Source: Bog-756 sp963831535
GTDB taxonomy: Bacteria > Actinomycetota > Acidimicrobiia > Acidimicrobiales > RAAP-2
DNA: 64,000 bases
Assembly: GCA_963831535.1 (NCBI GenBank)
Contig: CAWHQP010000007.1
Coordinates: forward strand, 744,001 to 808,000
Reading direction: 5' to 3'
Below are positions 26,627 to 34,817 of this stretch, one piece after another. The translations under genes were made by a program, and so were the position numbers. Under the pieces are notes generated by a model. The model made no database searches. It saw only the letters and a list, made by a program, of their open reading frames with translations, and was not told the DNA's origin. The first letter of the stretch is position 1. Every line of letters starts with the position of its first letter.

Positions 26627-28288
26627 ATGTTCCCCTATGCCGTAGAGACGTACAGCGCCGACGAGGAAGATATCCTGCGGCGCTACGTCACGAACCTGGA
26701 CCGGCCGGTATTCGCCCTGGTCAACCTGCCCGAAGTCGTCAAGGGGGCGCTGTTCGCCCGGTACTCCCGTTCACCCAAGAGCCTCCGGCGTCTTTTCCTC
26801 GACGAGTTCGTCGGCGAGCTGGACATCTCCGGTGACGCCACCGTCGACGCCACCGTTGGCCTCAAGCGGGCCGAGGAACTCTACGAAAAGGTGTTCTTCG
26901 AGTACGGCGACGACTCGGTGGCCCAGCTGGGTGGCGTCCACCTGGCCTGCGAACAGGCCTCCAACGTGCTGACCAAGGTGCTCGAGTGGGGACGGCTCAT
27001 GGCCTATCTCGAGCAGTCCACCCGCTATATCGCCTACAACCAACGGCTACTGTCCACGGGGCACTACCGGTACTACCGCGATCCGAGCCTGCTCGACTCC
27101 CCGCTCGGAACCCGGTACGTGGGCGACATGGACCGCATGTTCGACACCTACGGGGAGCTGCTCGATGAGGCTCAGGGATGGTTGGCCGCCCGCCATCCGC
27201 GTCAGGCCGGCGACTCCGACTTCGTTCACCGCCAGGCGATTCGAGCCAAAGCCCTCGACGCTCTCCGCGGCCTGCTGCCGGCGGCCTCACTTTCCAATGT
27301 AGGTATCTACGGGACCGGTCAGTCCTACGAGATGCTGTTGTTGCGCATGCGGTCGCACCCCTTGGCCGAGGCCCGCGGCTATGCCGACATGATGCTCGAG
27401 GAGTTGCGCAAGGTCATCCCGTCCTTCCTCACCCGGGTGGACCGGCCCGATCGGGGAGGGGCGTGGTCGGCCTACCTGGAAGGCACCCGGGCCCGGACCG
27501 CCGAACTGGTGGAGGAGCTCCTCCCTGATCTGGTGTCGCCGCTCGACGTGCCGACCGTGGGGCCGTCAGGGCAGCCGTCGGTCACCCTGCTCGACTTCGA
27601 CCCCGAAGGGGAGGACAAGGTGATCGCCGCCATCTGCGCTCCCTTGGTCGACCGTCCCGAGGAGGAGGTCGCCCGGCGCGTGCGTCTGCTCGGCGCCGAG
27701 GAGAAGCGGTCGCTTCTCCGGGCCTACGTGGGGGACAGGACCAATCGGAGGCACCGGCCCGGCCGGGCCTTCGAGCGGACCGGCTACCGGTTCGATGTGG
27801 TCACCGACTACGGCGCCTTCCGGGATCTGCAGCGCCACCGGATGCTCACCGTGGAGTGGCAGCCGCTCGGGACCACGCTCGGCTACGACGTGCCCGAGGT
27901 GGTAGCCGAGGCCGGGATGACTGCCCGGTACGTGGCCTCCATCGAACGGTCCCGCCAACTCGCCGAGGTGTTGGCCCCCACCTTTCCTGTGCAGTCGGCC
28001 TACGCCGTGGCCCTGGCCTACCGGATCCGCTACTCCATGCAGATGAACGCTCGGGAGGCCATGCACCTCCTCGAGTTGCGGTCGGGTCCCCAGGGTCACG
28101 CCAGTTACCGCTGGGTCGCCCAGGAGATGCACCGGCTCATCGCCGGTCAGGCCGGCCACCGGCTGTTGGCCGAGGCCATGTCCTACGTTGACTTCGGTGC
28201 CGAGGACCTCGAACGACTGGAATCGGAGCGCCGTGCCGAAGGAAAGAGAAATTCGCTGTCGGCAGCAGGAAATCCCGTAATCCGCTGA
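26627..28288 (+). CDS. tandem ThyX-like (flavin-dependent thymidylate synthase family) protein
   Basis: 553 residues made of two ThyX-fold repeats, about residues 60-290 and 330-540. In repeat 1 the motif region reads WGRLMAYLEQSTRY, aligning with the ThyX signature RHRxASxNEQSxRY. It keeps the EQSxRY half but has lost the leading RHR. Repeat 2 keeps RHR (LQRHRMLTVEW) but lacks the Ser-Arg half. Each ThyX active site therefore looks incomplete alone, and activity, if any, may need both repeats. Such double ThyX proteins are known in actinobacteria, and I know of no established role for them. Transcribed from its own leaderless promoter and followed by a hairpin terminator. Confidence 0.85.
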   Translation: MFPYAVETYSADEEDILRRYVTNLDRPVFALVNLPEVVKGALFARYSRSPKSLRRLFLDEFVGELDISGDATVDATVGLKRAEELYEKVFFEYGDDSVAQLGGVHLACEQASNVLTKVLEWGRLMAYLEQSTRYIAYNQRLLSTGHYRYYRDPSLLDSPLGTRYVGDMDRMFDTYGELLDEAQGWLAARHPRQAGDSDFVHRQAIRAKALDALRGLLPAASLSNVGIYGTGQSYEMLLLRMRSHPLAEARGYADMMLEELRKVIPSFLTRVDRPDRGGAWSAYLEGTRARTAELVEELLPDLVSPLDVPTVGPSGQPSVTLLDFDPEGEDKVIAAICAPLVDRPEEEVARRVRLLGAEEKRSLLRAYVGDRTNRRHRPGRAFERTGYRFDVVTDYGAFRDLQRHRMLTVEWQPLGTTLGYDVPEVVAEAGMTARYVASIERSRQLAEVLAPTFPVQSAYAVALAYRIRYSMQMNAREAMHLLELRSGPQGHASYRWVAQEMHRLIAGQAGHRLLAEAMSYVDFGAEDLERLESERRAEGKRNSLSAAGNPVIR

Positions 28289-28315
28289 CCTGGGAGGTTT
28301 CGCAAACTCCCAGGT
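28288..28315 (+). terminator. hairpin terminator of the tandem ThyX-like gene
   Basis: ACCTGGGAG(G)TTT-CGC-AAACTCCCAGGT: a 12-bp stem with one bulged G and a 3-nt loop, starting on the last base of the stop codon. Confidence 0.65.
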
Positions 28316-28334
28316 AGGCCGCGGTGAACATCAT

Positions 28335-28365
28335 TTGACGAGGGCCCGCCCCCGTGGCCTATCGT
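28335..28365 (+). promoter_or_regulatory. putative sigma-70 promoter upstream of the 28.4-28.8 kb leader
   Basis: TTGACG (28335-28340) and TATCGT (28360-28365) with a 19-bp spacer, a little longer than ideal. It would start transcription near 28372, about 420 nt before the next coding start. Confidence 0.45.
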
Positions 28366-28371
28366 TCGCCC

Positions 28372-28789
28372 AGTCCCAGTCGCCCCGATAGGCGCACCTA
28401 GCGATAGTGATCGCCGGGTGCGACTGGAGGGGGGGATGCTGTGAGAGGCGGAGGGAGGCCCAGGGGATCGAGTAGAAAACACTTCCCCGAGACCGGCGAC
28501 GCGAGTCGGAGGTAGCGGGGGAGTGGTGCCAAAGACCCCTGGGTCCGACCGCCTGCGGCAGTGCAGTGGGGATGGACGGAACTTCGAGACGAACAACCGG
28601 TCCGGCCCACTCCCGGTGTCCCAGGCCGGGAATAGCACGGCCAGACGGGTGGTTGCGAGAGTGCCGGGCCGCTGGTCCAGTTGCGGCGCCATCGGGATCG
28701 GCAGGACGGAACCCGGACTGCGAACGATGGGGTCGCGGAACCGTCTATGCTCCCGCCCAACTCACCACGGAAAGACCGAAAAGACCTAG
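28372..28789 (+). ncRNA. non-coding stretch, possible structured 5' leader or small RNA
   Basis: No convincing protein is seen in this ~420-base gap on either strand. Near the presumed start lie CCAGTCGC (28376-28383) pairing with GCGACTGG (28420-28427), CGCACC (28393-28398) pairing with GGTGCG (28417-28422), and an inner hairpin GCGAT-AGTG-ATCGC (28401-28414). The first two helices share bases 28420-28422 and cannot both form fully. I looked for RNase P RNA, tmRNA and SRP RNA signatures and found none. A second -10-like TATGCT near 28746 could drive the following gene alone, in which case the leader idea is weaker. Confidence 0.35.
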
Positions 28790-29257
28790 ATGCCACAAGA
28801 ACTCGACGAAGTCGAAGGACCCGATGAGCTGATCGAGGGAGACCTCGATGAGCTGGCCGACGACGACGACCTGATTGCCGAAGACGGATTGGCCATCGCC
28901 GACGACGACGACGACGTCGCGATCGCCGTGGTCGTCGATGACGACGATGTCGCCGCGGTGGCCGAGCCCGTGGCCAAGACGGCCAAAGCCGGTGAGGACA
29001 CCGACGACGACGAGGAGGAGGAGCCCGACGACGAGGACGTCGAGGCCAGCCTGGACACCATCCTGAAGGAACGTCTGGTCGTCGAGGAGCCCGAGGACGA
29101 CGAGGACGCACCCGAGCCGGAGGACCGCACCGCCGACGGTGTGGAGCGGGTGCTTCCGAAGCAGCCCGGCGAGTTCGTGTGCCGGTCCTGTTTCCTCGTC
29201 AAGCACCCCAACCAATTGGCGGACCGGAAGAAGATGCTCTGTCGCGACTGCGTGTGA
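28790..29257 (+). CDS. acidic DUF4193 protein with C-terminal zinc ribbon
   Basis: 155 residues. The first ~120 are very acidic, with runs of Asp and Glu. The last 30 form a conserved zinc ribbon EFVCRSCFLVKHPNQLADRKKMLCRDC with two CxxC pairs. This matches the actinobacterial DUF4193 family; function is not established. The ATG lacks a strong Shine-Dalgarno site (GGAAAGACC lies about 16-18 nt upstream). The next gene starts 12 bases after the stop, so the two probably form an operon. Confidence 0.88.
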   Translation: MPQELDEVEGPDELIEGDLDELADDDDLIAEDGLAIADDDDDVAIAVVVDDDDVAAVAEPVAKTAKAGEDTDDDEEEEPDDEDVEASLDTILKERLVVEEPEDDEDAPEPEDRTADGVERVLPKQPGEFVCRSCFLVKHPNQLADRKKMLCRDCV

Positions 29258-29269
29258 CAGGGACCGACC

Positions 29270-29902
29270 ATGGCTGAACCCGAGGTTTCACCCGACGACC
29301 ACCGGTCCTCGGAGAGCAGGGTCAACGAGCGGATCCTCGATGTCCTCGTATACGTACCGGCCGGCCTGGCCCTCTCGGTGGTCGAGGAGTTGCCCCGCCT
29401 CGCCGCCCGGGGCCGGGAACGACTCGGCGTTCGGGTGTCCTCGGCCCGTGCCGTGGGCCAGTTCGCCGTGAAGGCCGGGCACGACGAGTTCGTCCGCCGG
29501 TCCGAGGGCTGGTTCCCGCGGCCAGGCACCCGCCCCACCGACCGCTCCGGGCCGAGCGTCAAGGTCCCGGCCGAGACGTCCTCCTCCGCTGCCTCCGCCG
29601 TCGGACAGGGGCCGCCGCCGTCCTCGGCGTCGTCCCTAGCTGAGCCGGCCCCTGGCCATGGGGCCGAGACCGGCGCGGGGGAGGGTCCCGGTCCGGTCGA
29701 CCCGACCGGTAACGGCCACATCCCGACCGTCTCCACCCTGTCCATCCCGGGATTCGATGCCCTGTCCGCCTCCCAGGTGGTCCAGAGGCTGGACGGTCTG
29801 AACCGCTCCGAGCTGGTCTCGGTACGGGCCTACGAGGCGTCCACCCGCGGTCGTCGGACCATCCTCAGCCGGGTGGATCAGCTGCTCGACGAACGGTCCT
29901 GA
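29270..29902 (+). CDS. hypothetical protein with conserved C-terminal helical domain
   Basis: 210 residues in three parts: an N-terminal conserved segment (about 15-85, ERILDVLVYVPAGLALSVVEELPRLAARGRERL), a Pro/Ser/Gly-rich linker (about 88-150), and a C-terminal helical block DALSASQVVQRLDGLNRSELVSVRAYE ending in RRTILSRVDQLLDE. The last block recurs in actinobacterial proteins next to DUF4193 and in lipid-droplet-associated-like proteins, which suggests a membrane or helical-bundle interaction role. No catalytic motif. It follows the DUF4193 gene closely and precedes a GNAT gene. Confidence 0.8.
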   Translation: MAEPEVSPDDHRSSESRVNERILDVLVYVPAGLALSVVEELPRLAARGRERLGVRVSSARAVGQFAVKAGHDEFVRRSEGWFPRPGTRPTDRSGPSVKVPAETSSSAASAVGQGPPPSSASSLAEPAPGHGAETGAGEGPGPVDPTGNGHIPTVSTLSIPGFDALSASQVVQRLDGLNRSELVSVRAYEASTRGRRTILSRVDQLLDERS

Positions 29903-29940
29903 TCCCGGGGTCCGGGTCGATCGGGCGGGGAGGAGACCAG

Positions 29941-30417
29941 GTGGAGTCGGTGCGGCGGGCGACGATGGACGACGGACGCCGACTGGCGGCGCTGGCCGAT
30001 GAACTGGTCGAGTCGGTGACGGCACAGCGGGGCGGTGGGTTCCTGGTCGCCTCGGCACTCGATGGGGCCGGGGCTACGTCCCTCGGCGATCGCCTCGCAT
30101 CGCTGGTGGATCGGTCCGACGCCCTGGTCCTGGTCGGCGCGCTCGACGAGGTCGTCGTGGGTTTTGCCGTCACCACCTATGCGGCAGACGGGCGGGGCGT
30201 GCGGTGGGGTCGGCTGGGTGCCTGCTTCGTCGAGGAGGAGGCACGGGCGGTGGGCGTGGGTCGTCTCCTCCTGGAGCGGTCGCTCGCCTGGTTGGCCGAC
30301 CAAGGGTGTGCCGGGGTTGACGGCTCGGCCCTGCCCGGTGACCGCGGCGCCAAATCATTCTTCGAGTCGGCCGGTTTCAAGGCCAGGCTCCTCACCATGC
30401 ACCGGAAGCTCGACTGA
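29941..30417 (+). CDS. GNAT-family N-acetyltransferase
   Basis: 158 residues. The GNAT core is visible: LGACFVEEEARAVGVGRLLLERSLAWLADQG contains the acetyl-CoA pyrophosphate loop in the form R/A-x-x-G-V-G, and GAKSFFESAGF is the typical final strand-helix. The GTG start has GGGGAGGAGACCAG upstream. The substrate is unknown. Third gene of the DUF4193 operon, ending before a convergent hairpin. Confidence 0.88.
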   Translation: MESVRRATMDDGRRLAALADELVESVTAQRGGGFLVASALDGAGATSLGDRLASLVDRSDALVLVGALDEVVVGFAVTTYAADGRGVRWGRLGACFVEEEARAVGVGRLLLERSLAWLADQGCAGVDGSALPGDRGAKSFFESAGFKARLLTMHRKLD

Positions 30418-30424
30418 GCGCCCA

Positions 30425-30454
30425 TCACCGCCAGGGTCGGTCGTGGAGCGGTGA
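30425..30454. terminator. bidirectional hairpin between convergent genes
   Basis: TCACCGC and GCGGTGA form a perfect 7-bp inverted repeat with a 16-nt loop in the 50-bp gap between the GNAT gene and the convergent gene at 30468. Confidence 0.45.
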
Positions 30455-30467
30455 GCTGGCCTCGCGG

Positions 30468-31763
30468 TCAGCCTCCCCGACGGCCGGGGGACGACCGGGC
30501 CGGTACCGGACGGCGCGGACCCGGGGGTGGGGGGATGGGAATGCCCATCAGCCGGGCCAACTCGGGTACGTAGCCGGAGGCCTGACGGGCGGCGGTGAGG
30601 ACCGCCTCGTCGGCGTCGGTGGGCAAGCCGGCCGGCTTGACCGTACGACGCACCGGAGACTCCACCACCACCTCGAGCAGGGCCAACCACTCCGCTGGGG
30701 GTGTGTCGGCGGCCATGGCCGCTCCGGCCGCTCCGGCCAGGCGGACGGCCAACTCCGAGGAGAGTCGGGCCGACGGCTCGGGGGGGCGGATGGAAGCTCG
30801 TACGGCCTCGACGGTCCGACCGTCGTCGAGCGCCGAGGTGATGCGCTCGACCCATCGTTCGCGCAGGGCCGTGACCCGCTGGTCGAGGGCGGTCCGGAGG
30901 GCCGTGGCCATTTCGGTTCCCTCGTCGTCGAGGGTGACCGTCGAGGCCGAGGCCACGATGGAACGCAGCTCGCGGAGCGGCACGTCCTTGCCCGCGGCGC
31001 GGGCCGAGGCGGCCCGGTCCTTCCACGATGCCAGATTGATCCGGGGAAGCAGCTGTTCGGCCAGGGACAGCAGAGGGCCCGGGGTGACTTCAGGCCGACT
31101 CTCGGCCCGGGCCCGGGTGTTCTGCTCGTCGATGGCCTGGCGCACGGCGGGGATGCCCCCTTTCAGGAGCTGCTCGGCCACGGGCAGCTGCTCGGGCGGC
31201 AGTTCGGCCAACGCTGCGTTGCGGTAGGTGCTCGAGGGGGTCAGACGGCGGGGATGATCCCTCCCTGACGACTCACGCCCCCCCGGCCGTGCGGGGCCGG
31301 CGCGTTTGCGTCCGCCACCGTCCTCGGAGGGACCCCCGGTGCTCTGGCGACCCCGGGTCCGGGTGTCGCTCCGTGGACCCCGCTCGGCGCTCTCGGAGCG
31401 AGGTCGACGGTCGGCCGGTCGACGGGCACCATCGCGTGGTCCATCGCCACGCTCGTCCCGACGCCGCTTGGACTTGGACGCCAACACCACGTTGACATCG
31501 GGCCCGCTCTTCGGCGTCCCGAGGACCTCGATGCGCTCCACACTGCGGACGTCGCCCTTGGCCTTGATGGGGAGCAGGGCGGTCACCGTCGTACCGTCCA
31601 GGGTCGTCTCGACTTCGGCCCGGAGGACCGAACCCACGCCGGAGCCCTCGGGCACGAGGGACGCCTCGACGGTGCCGCGGGGCTGTTTGGCCCCGGCGGC
31701 GCGCCAGGTCCATGTGGTGTCCCCGGTCTGACTGGTGAGTTCGACTTCGATGCGATGGGCCAT
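30468..31763 (-). CDS. hypothetical protein, charged linker plus helical C-terminal domain
   Basis: About 431 residues. An N-terminal beta-rich segment (AHRIEVELTSQTGDTTWTWRAAG, to about residue 90) ends in SKSKRRRDERG. A ~75-residue Arg/Gly/Ser-rich disordered linker follows, then a helical region starting STYRNAALAELPPEQLPVAEQLLKGGIPAVRQAI and continuing with INLASWKDRAASA. The N-terminal segment plus basic linker suggests nucleic-acid binding; this is inference only. The ATG at 31763 is preferred over an earlier GTG because a TAGCCT -10 box lies 10 nt upstream. Divergent from htrA. Confidence 0.75.
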   Translation of the reverse strand: MAHRIEVELTSQTGDTTWTWRAAGAKQPRGTVEASLVPEGSGVGSVLRAEVETTLDGTTVTALLPIKAKGDVRSVERIEVLGTPKSGPDVNVVLASKSKRRRDERGDGPRDGARRPADRRPRSESAERGPRSDTRTRGRQSTGGPSEDGGGRKRAGPARPGGRESSGRDHPRRLTPSSTYRNAALAELPPEQLPVAEQLLKGGIPAVRQAIDEQNTRARAESRPEVTPGPLLSLAEQLLPRINLASWKDRAASARAAGKDVPLRELRSIVASASTVTLDDEGTEMATALRTALDQRVTALRERWVERITSALDDGRTVEAVRASIRPPEPSARLSSELAVRLAGAAGAAMAADTPPAEWLALLEVVVESPVRRTVKPAGLPTDADEAVLTAARQASGYVPELARLMGIPIPPPPGPRRPVPARSSPGRRGG

Positions 31764-31961
31764 ACCGGGCGACAGGCTACTGCCGTGGACACCACCCGCA
31801 CGCACGCTGTCTCCGGCGAACCGCTAAGAAGGGGGTAAGAACCCCCTGAAATGCACGTTTACCGACACCGGGCCATTCTACGATGGCCTGGAGGAGCAGG
31901 ATCGGCGACGGTCGGCGGCGCGGGCGTCAGGTGGCGGTCGTCCCCGTTGGAGGAACAGTCG

Positions 31962-33422
31962 ATGGATGAGTCCGAGGGAGACGCGCACGGGGTGGAGGAC
32001 GCCGCGCCCATCGGCCGCGCCGGATCACCGGGCTCCGAGCCCGGGCGTGGCGCCGCCGTTCCGAACGGTCCGGTCCCACCCAACCGCGGCGAGGGTTCGA
32101 CCCCCGCGCTGGCATCGTCGACGGCTGACCCCACCACCACCCGTCTCGAGCCCGCGTACCCGCCACCGGCCACCCGGACGGTTCCGGTGTGGGGTCCGGT
32201 GGTGTCTCCGCCCGGGAGTCCGACCCTCGGGGAGCGGCCCGGCCGGTCGGCCGACCGCGGACCGGGTTGGCTGTGGGCGGCGATCGCCGTGGCCGCCGCT
32301 CTTGTCGGGGCCCTGATCGGTGGCTCCATCGTGGCCGCCACCAACCCGACCGGCAACGGAGCCACGGTCAAGGAGATCTCGGCGGGTCCGGCCCTACTCA
32401 ACGGGGTGACCAACATCGAGACGGTCATTGACAAAGTGCTGCCAGCCATCGTCTCCATCGACGCCAAGGGACCGGCCCCGGCGTCCCAGTCCATCTTCGG
32501 CGACGGCGTGAACGGCGGGGTGCAGGAGGATCAGGGCACCGGGATGATCATCACCTCGGGCGGGGAAGTGGTGACCAACAACCACGTCATCGCCGGCGCC
32601 ACCACCATCACCGTCACCCTGTATGGGTCCTACAAGCCCCTGCCGGCGACCCTGGTGGACACCGACGCCATCAACGACGTGGCCCTCCTGCAGATCACCG
32701 GGCAGTCCAACCTCCCCACCGTGTCCTACGGCAACTCCGACAACGTGCAGGTGGGGGATGCTGTGGTCGCCATCGGGAACGCGCTCGGCTTATCGGCCGG
32801 CACCCCCACGGTCACCCAAGGGATCATCTCGGCCAAGGGGCGTTCGGTGGAGGCCAGCGACTCATCGGGCGACACTACCGAGAGCCTGACCAACATGTTC
32901 CAGACCGACGCCGCCATCAACCCGGGGAACTCGGGTGGGCCGTTGGTGGACAGTTCGGGTCGCGTCATCGGCATGAACACCGCCGTGGCCTCGAGCACCG
33001 ACGGAACGTCGCAGGCCCAGAACATCGGGTTCGCCATCCCGTCCAATAAGATCGGGAAGCTGCTGCCGGCCCTGCGGAGCAAGTCGATCGGCAACCAGCC
33101 GGCATCGGGCACCGGCTTCCTCGGTGTGTCGCTCGAGACCCTCACCTCCCAGCTCCGAACCGAGTACAACTTCGTGCCCACCCGGGGTGCGGTGGTACTG
33201 CAGGTCCAGCCCGGTAGTCCCGCTGACGCCGCCGGACTGGAACAGGGCGATGTGATCACCTCGTTCCAGGGCACGACGGTGACCAGCGCCGATCAACTGG
33301 CTGAAGCCATCCAGGCCGACAAGCCCGGCCAGAAGGTCACGATCGGTCTCTACCGTGGCCCGGAGCACAAGACGGTCACCGCCATTCTGGCCAGCACCAG
33401 CACCCAGGCGGCGACCGGGTGA
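31962..33422 (+). CDS. membrane-anchored HtrA/DegP-type serine protease with PDZ domain
   Basis: 486 residues. A Pro-rich cytoplasmic N-terminus (1-100) and one membrane helix (GWLWAAIAVAAALVGALIGG, about 101-125) precede an extracytoplasmic trypsin-like domain. That domain has His in NNHVIAGATT (about 206), Asp in INDVALLQI (about 238) and Ser in NPGNSGGPLVD (about 322). A PDZ domain (about 385-475) contains FLGVSLETL and DVITSFQGTTV. It degrades or refolds damaged proteins outside the membrane, like mycobacterial PepD/HtrA. The ATG at 31962 has GGAGGAACAGTCG before it, a clear Shine-Dalgarno site, so the upstream ATG at 31851 is rejected. Confidence 0.95.
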   Translation: MDESEGDAHGVEDAAPIGRAGSPGSEPGRGAAVPNGPVPPNRGEGSTPALASSTADPTTTRLEPAYPPPATRTVPVWGPVVSPPGSPTLGERPGRSADRGPGWLWAAIAVAAALVGALIGGSIVAATNPTGNGATVKEISAGPALLNGVTNIETVIDKVLPAIVSIDAKGPAPASQSIFGDGVNGGVQEDQGTGMIITSGGEVVTNNHVIAGATTITVTLYGSYKPLPATLVDTDAINDVALLQITGQSNLPTVSYGNSDNVQVGDAVVAIGNALGLSAGTPTVTQGIISAKGRSVEASDSSGDTTESLTNMFQTDAAINPGNSGGPLVDSSGRVIGMNTAVASSTDGTSQAQNIGFAIPSNKIGKLLPALRSKSIGNQPASGTGFLGVSLETLTSQLRTEYNFVPTRGAVVLQVQPGSPADAAGLEQGDVITSFQGTTVTSADQLAEAIQADKPGQKVTIGLYRGPEHKTVTAILASTSTQAATG

Positions 33423-33489
33423 CCCGGAGAGGTCGGCACACCGCCGGCTGGTTCGGGACCGGCGTGCACCGGCGGCACCCGTGTTCCCC

Positions 33490-33495
33490 TACCCT
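33490..33495 (+). promoter_or_regulatory. -10 box of a leaderless nitroreductase promoter
   Basis: TACCCT, then 6 nt, then the ATG at 33502. Confidence 0.45.
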
Positions 33496-33501
33496 CGGGG
33501 C

Positions 33502-34122
33502 ATGGATACCGACGTGCCGGACGGTCTGAGTGTGCGGGGTCCGGTCACTGCGCTGATCGAGGCTCTGTCTGCACCCCGCGTCGAGCCTGCCCGCGACGGG
33601 TCGCCACCCGAGGCCGGGGATCTCGCCCGGATACTGGATGCGGCCACGACGGTACCCGACCACGGGGGGCTGCGGCCCTGGCGCTTCGTCGTCATCACCG
33701 GATCGGGACGGGACCGTTTCGCTGAGGCCCTGGTGGATGGGTTGGTCGGCATGAAGGGCGACGGTCTTCCCGAGGGAGCCCTGACCAAGATGCGGGGGAA
33801 GGCCTTCGCCGCCCCCTGTGCCGTGATGGTCGTGGCTTCGCCCCAACTGGAGTCGAACGTCCCCGAATGGGAACAGGTGGTCTCGGCGTCGTGTACCGGC
33901 TACGCCATCGTGCTCGGCGCCACAGCCCTCGGTCTGGGCGCGGTCTGGAAGAGTGCCGCGGTGATCGAGACCGATCCGGTGCGTACGCTGTTCGGTCTGG
34001 CCGAGCACGAGCGTCTGCTCGGCTGGGTCAATCTGGGCTCACCGGGCCAGCCCTCCCGGAAGAAGGGCGTCTACGCCTCAGGAGGGACGCCCGACACCCC
34101 CGTCACCGTGGTGGGGGAGTGA
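33502..34122 (+). CDS. nitroreductase family protein (YdjA-like, FMN-dependent)
   Basis: 206 residues. ATTVPDHGGLRPWRFVVITG carries the FMN-phosphate-binding region. FAAPCAVMVVAS and GYAIVLGATALGLGAVWKSAAVIE are family landmarks, and LLGWVNLGSP is near the end. It resembles the small YdjA/nitroreductase group that reduces nitro or quinone compounds with NAD(P)H. The ATG is fixed by the leaderless promoter. Its 3' end overlaps the convergent HAD gene by 52 bp. Confidence 0.9.
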   Translation: MDTDVPDGLSVRGPVTALIEALSAPRVEPARDGSPPEAGDLARILDAATTVPDHGGLRPWRFVVITGSGRDRFAEALVDGLVGMKGDGLPEGALTKMRGKAFAAPCAVMVVASPQLESNVPEWEQVVSASCTGYAIVLGATALGLGAVWKSAAVIETDPVRTLFGLAEHERLLGWVNLGSPGQPSRKKGVYASGGTPDTPVTVVGE

Positions 34123-34817
34123 CCGACGCGACGCGCCGGTGCCGCGGCGCGTTCGAAGGCCTGGGCCACCGACACGTCCAGGAGTGAATCGACCACCAGG
34201 TCTGCCCGGCGGAGATCGAGATCCCGGGTGAGGGAGTGGGGGACCGCCACGGTGTAGAGGCCGGCAGCCACCGCCGCGGCCACGCCGCGGGGAGAGTCCT
34301 CCACCGCCACCGAACGGGCCGGCTCGGCGCCGAGGCGCTCGCAGACCAACCGGTAGGAGGTGGGCTCAGGCTTGGCCGGAACGTCCTCACTCCGACACAC
34401 GAGGGTGGCGAAGCGGTGCCGGATGCCCAGCCGCTGGAGGTGTCCGTCCACCCACCCGTGGGACGACGACGAGGCCACCCCGACCGGTACACCCAGTGCC
34501 TCGGCCCCGGACAACCACTCGAGGACACCGACCCGGAGCGGCTGATCGGCCTGAATCTCGTCTCGTCGGAGACGCCTCCGGTCGGCCAGGCCGGGATCGA
34601 GCGACCGGCCTAGCTGCTGCTCGAGCTCCGCCCACGGGTCGTACAGATCGTCGCCACCGATGTTGCGTTGCCAGTCGGCCCGGTCGAGCTGTCGGCCGTG
34701 GTCGTCCCAAAGCTCCACCCACGAGCGGTACAGCGGTTCCTCAGTGTCGAGGATGGTGCCGTCGAAATCGAGGACGAGACAGCCACCGGGGAGTGGCGAA
34801 CCGCGGTCAGGGGCCAC
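34071..34817 (-). CDS. HAD-superfamily phosphatase/beta-phosphoglucomutase-like hydrolase
   Basis: 248 residues. Motif I LDFDGTILDTEEPLY carries the nucleophile and acid/base aspartates. Motif II is GVASSSS, motif III Lys is in AKPEPTSYRL, and motif IV is VEDSPRGVAAAVAAGL. The helical cap between motifs I and II places it in the beta-PGM/phosphoglycolate phosphatase branch. The GTG start at 34817 overlaps the upstream methyltransferase stop by 11 bases, so the two are translationally coupled. The 3' end runs 52 bp into the opposite-strand nitroreductase gene. Substrate not predictable. Confidence 0.9.
   Translation of the reverse strand: MAPDRGSPLPGGCLVLDFDGTILDTEEPLYRSWVELWDDHGRQLDRADWQRNIGGDDLYDPWAELEQQLGRSLDPGLADRRRLRRDEIQADQPLRVGVLEWLSGAEALGVPVGVASSSSHGWVDGHLQRLGIRHRFATLVCRSEDVPAKPEPTSYRLVCERLGAEPARSVAVEDSPRGVAAAVAAGLYTVAVPHSLTRDLDLRRADLVVDSLLDVSVAQAFERAAAPARRVGHSPTTVTGVSGVPPEA

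Noticed and set aside
28372..28789. RNase P RNA, tmRNA or SRP RNA in the gap
   Set aside because: No AGGAAAGTCC, ACAGAAA, tmRNA end or SRP apical-loop signatures could be found on either strand.
28398..29745. Minus-strand Arg/Ser-rich frames opposite the acidic DUF4193 gene
   Set aside because: They are the complement of Asp/Glu codon runs; the plus-strand zinc ribbon is the real signal.
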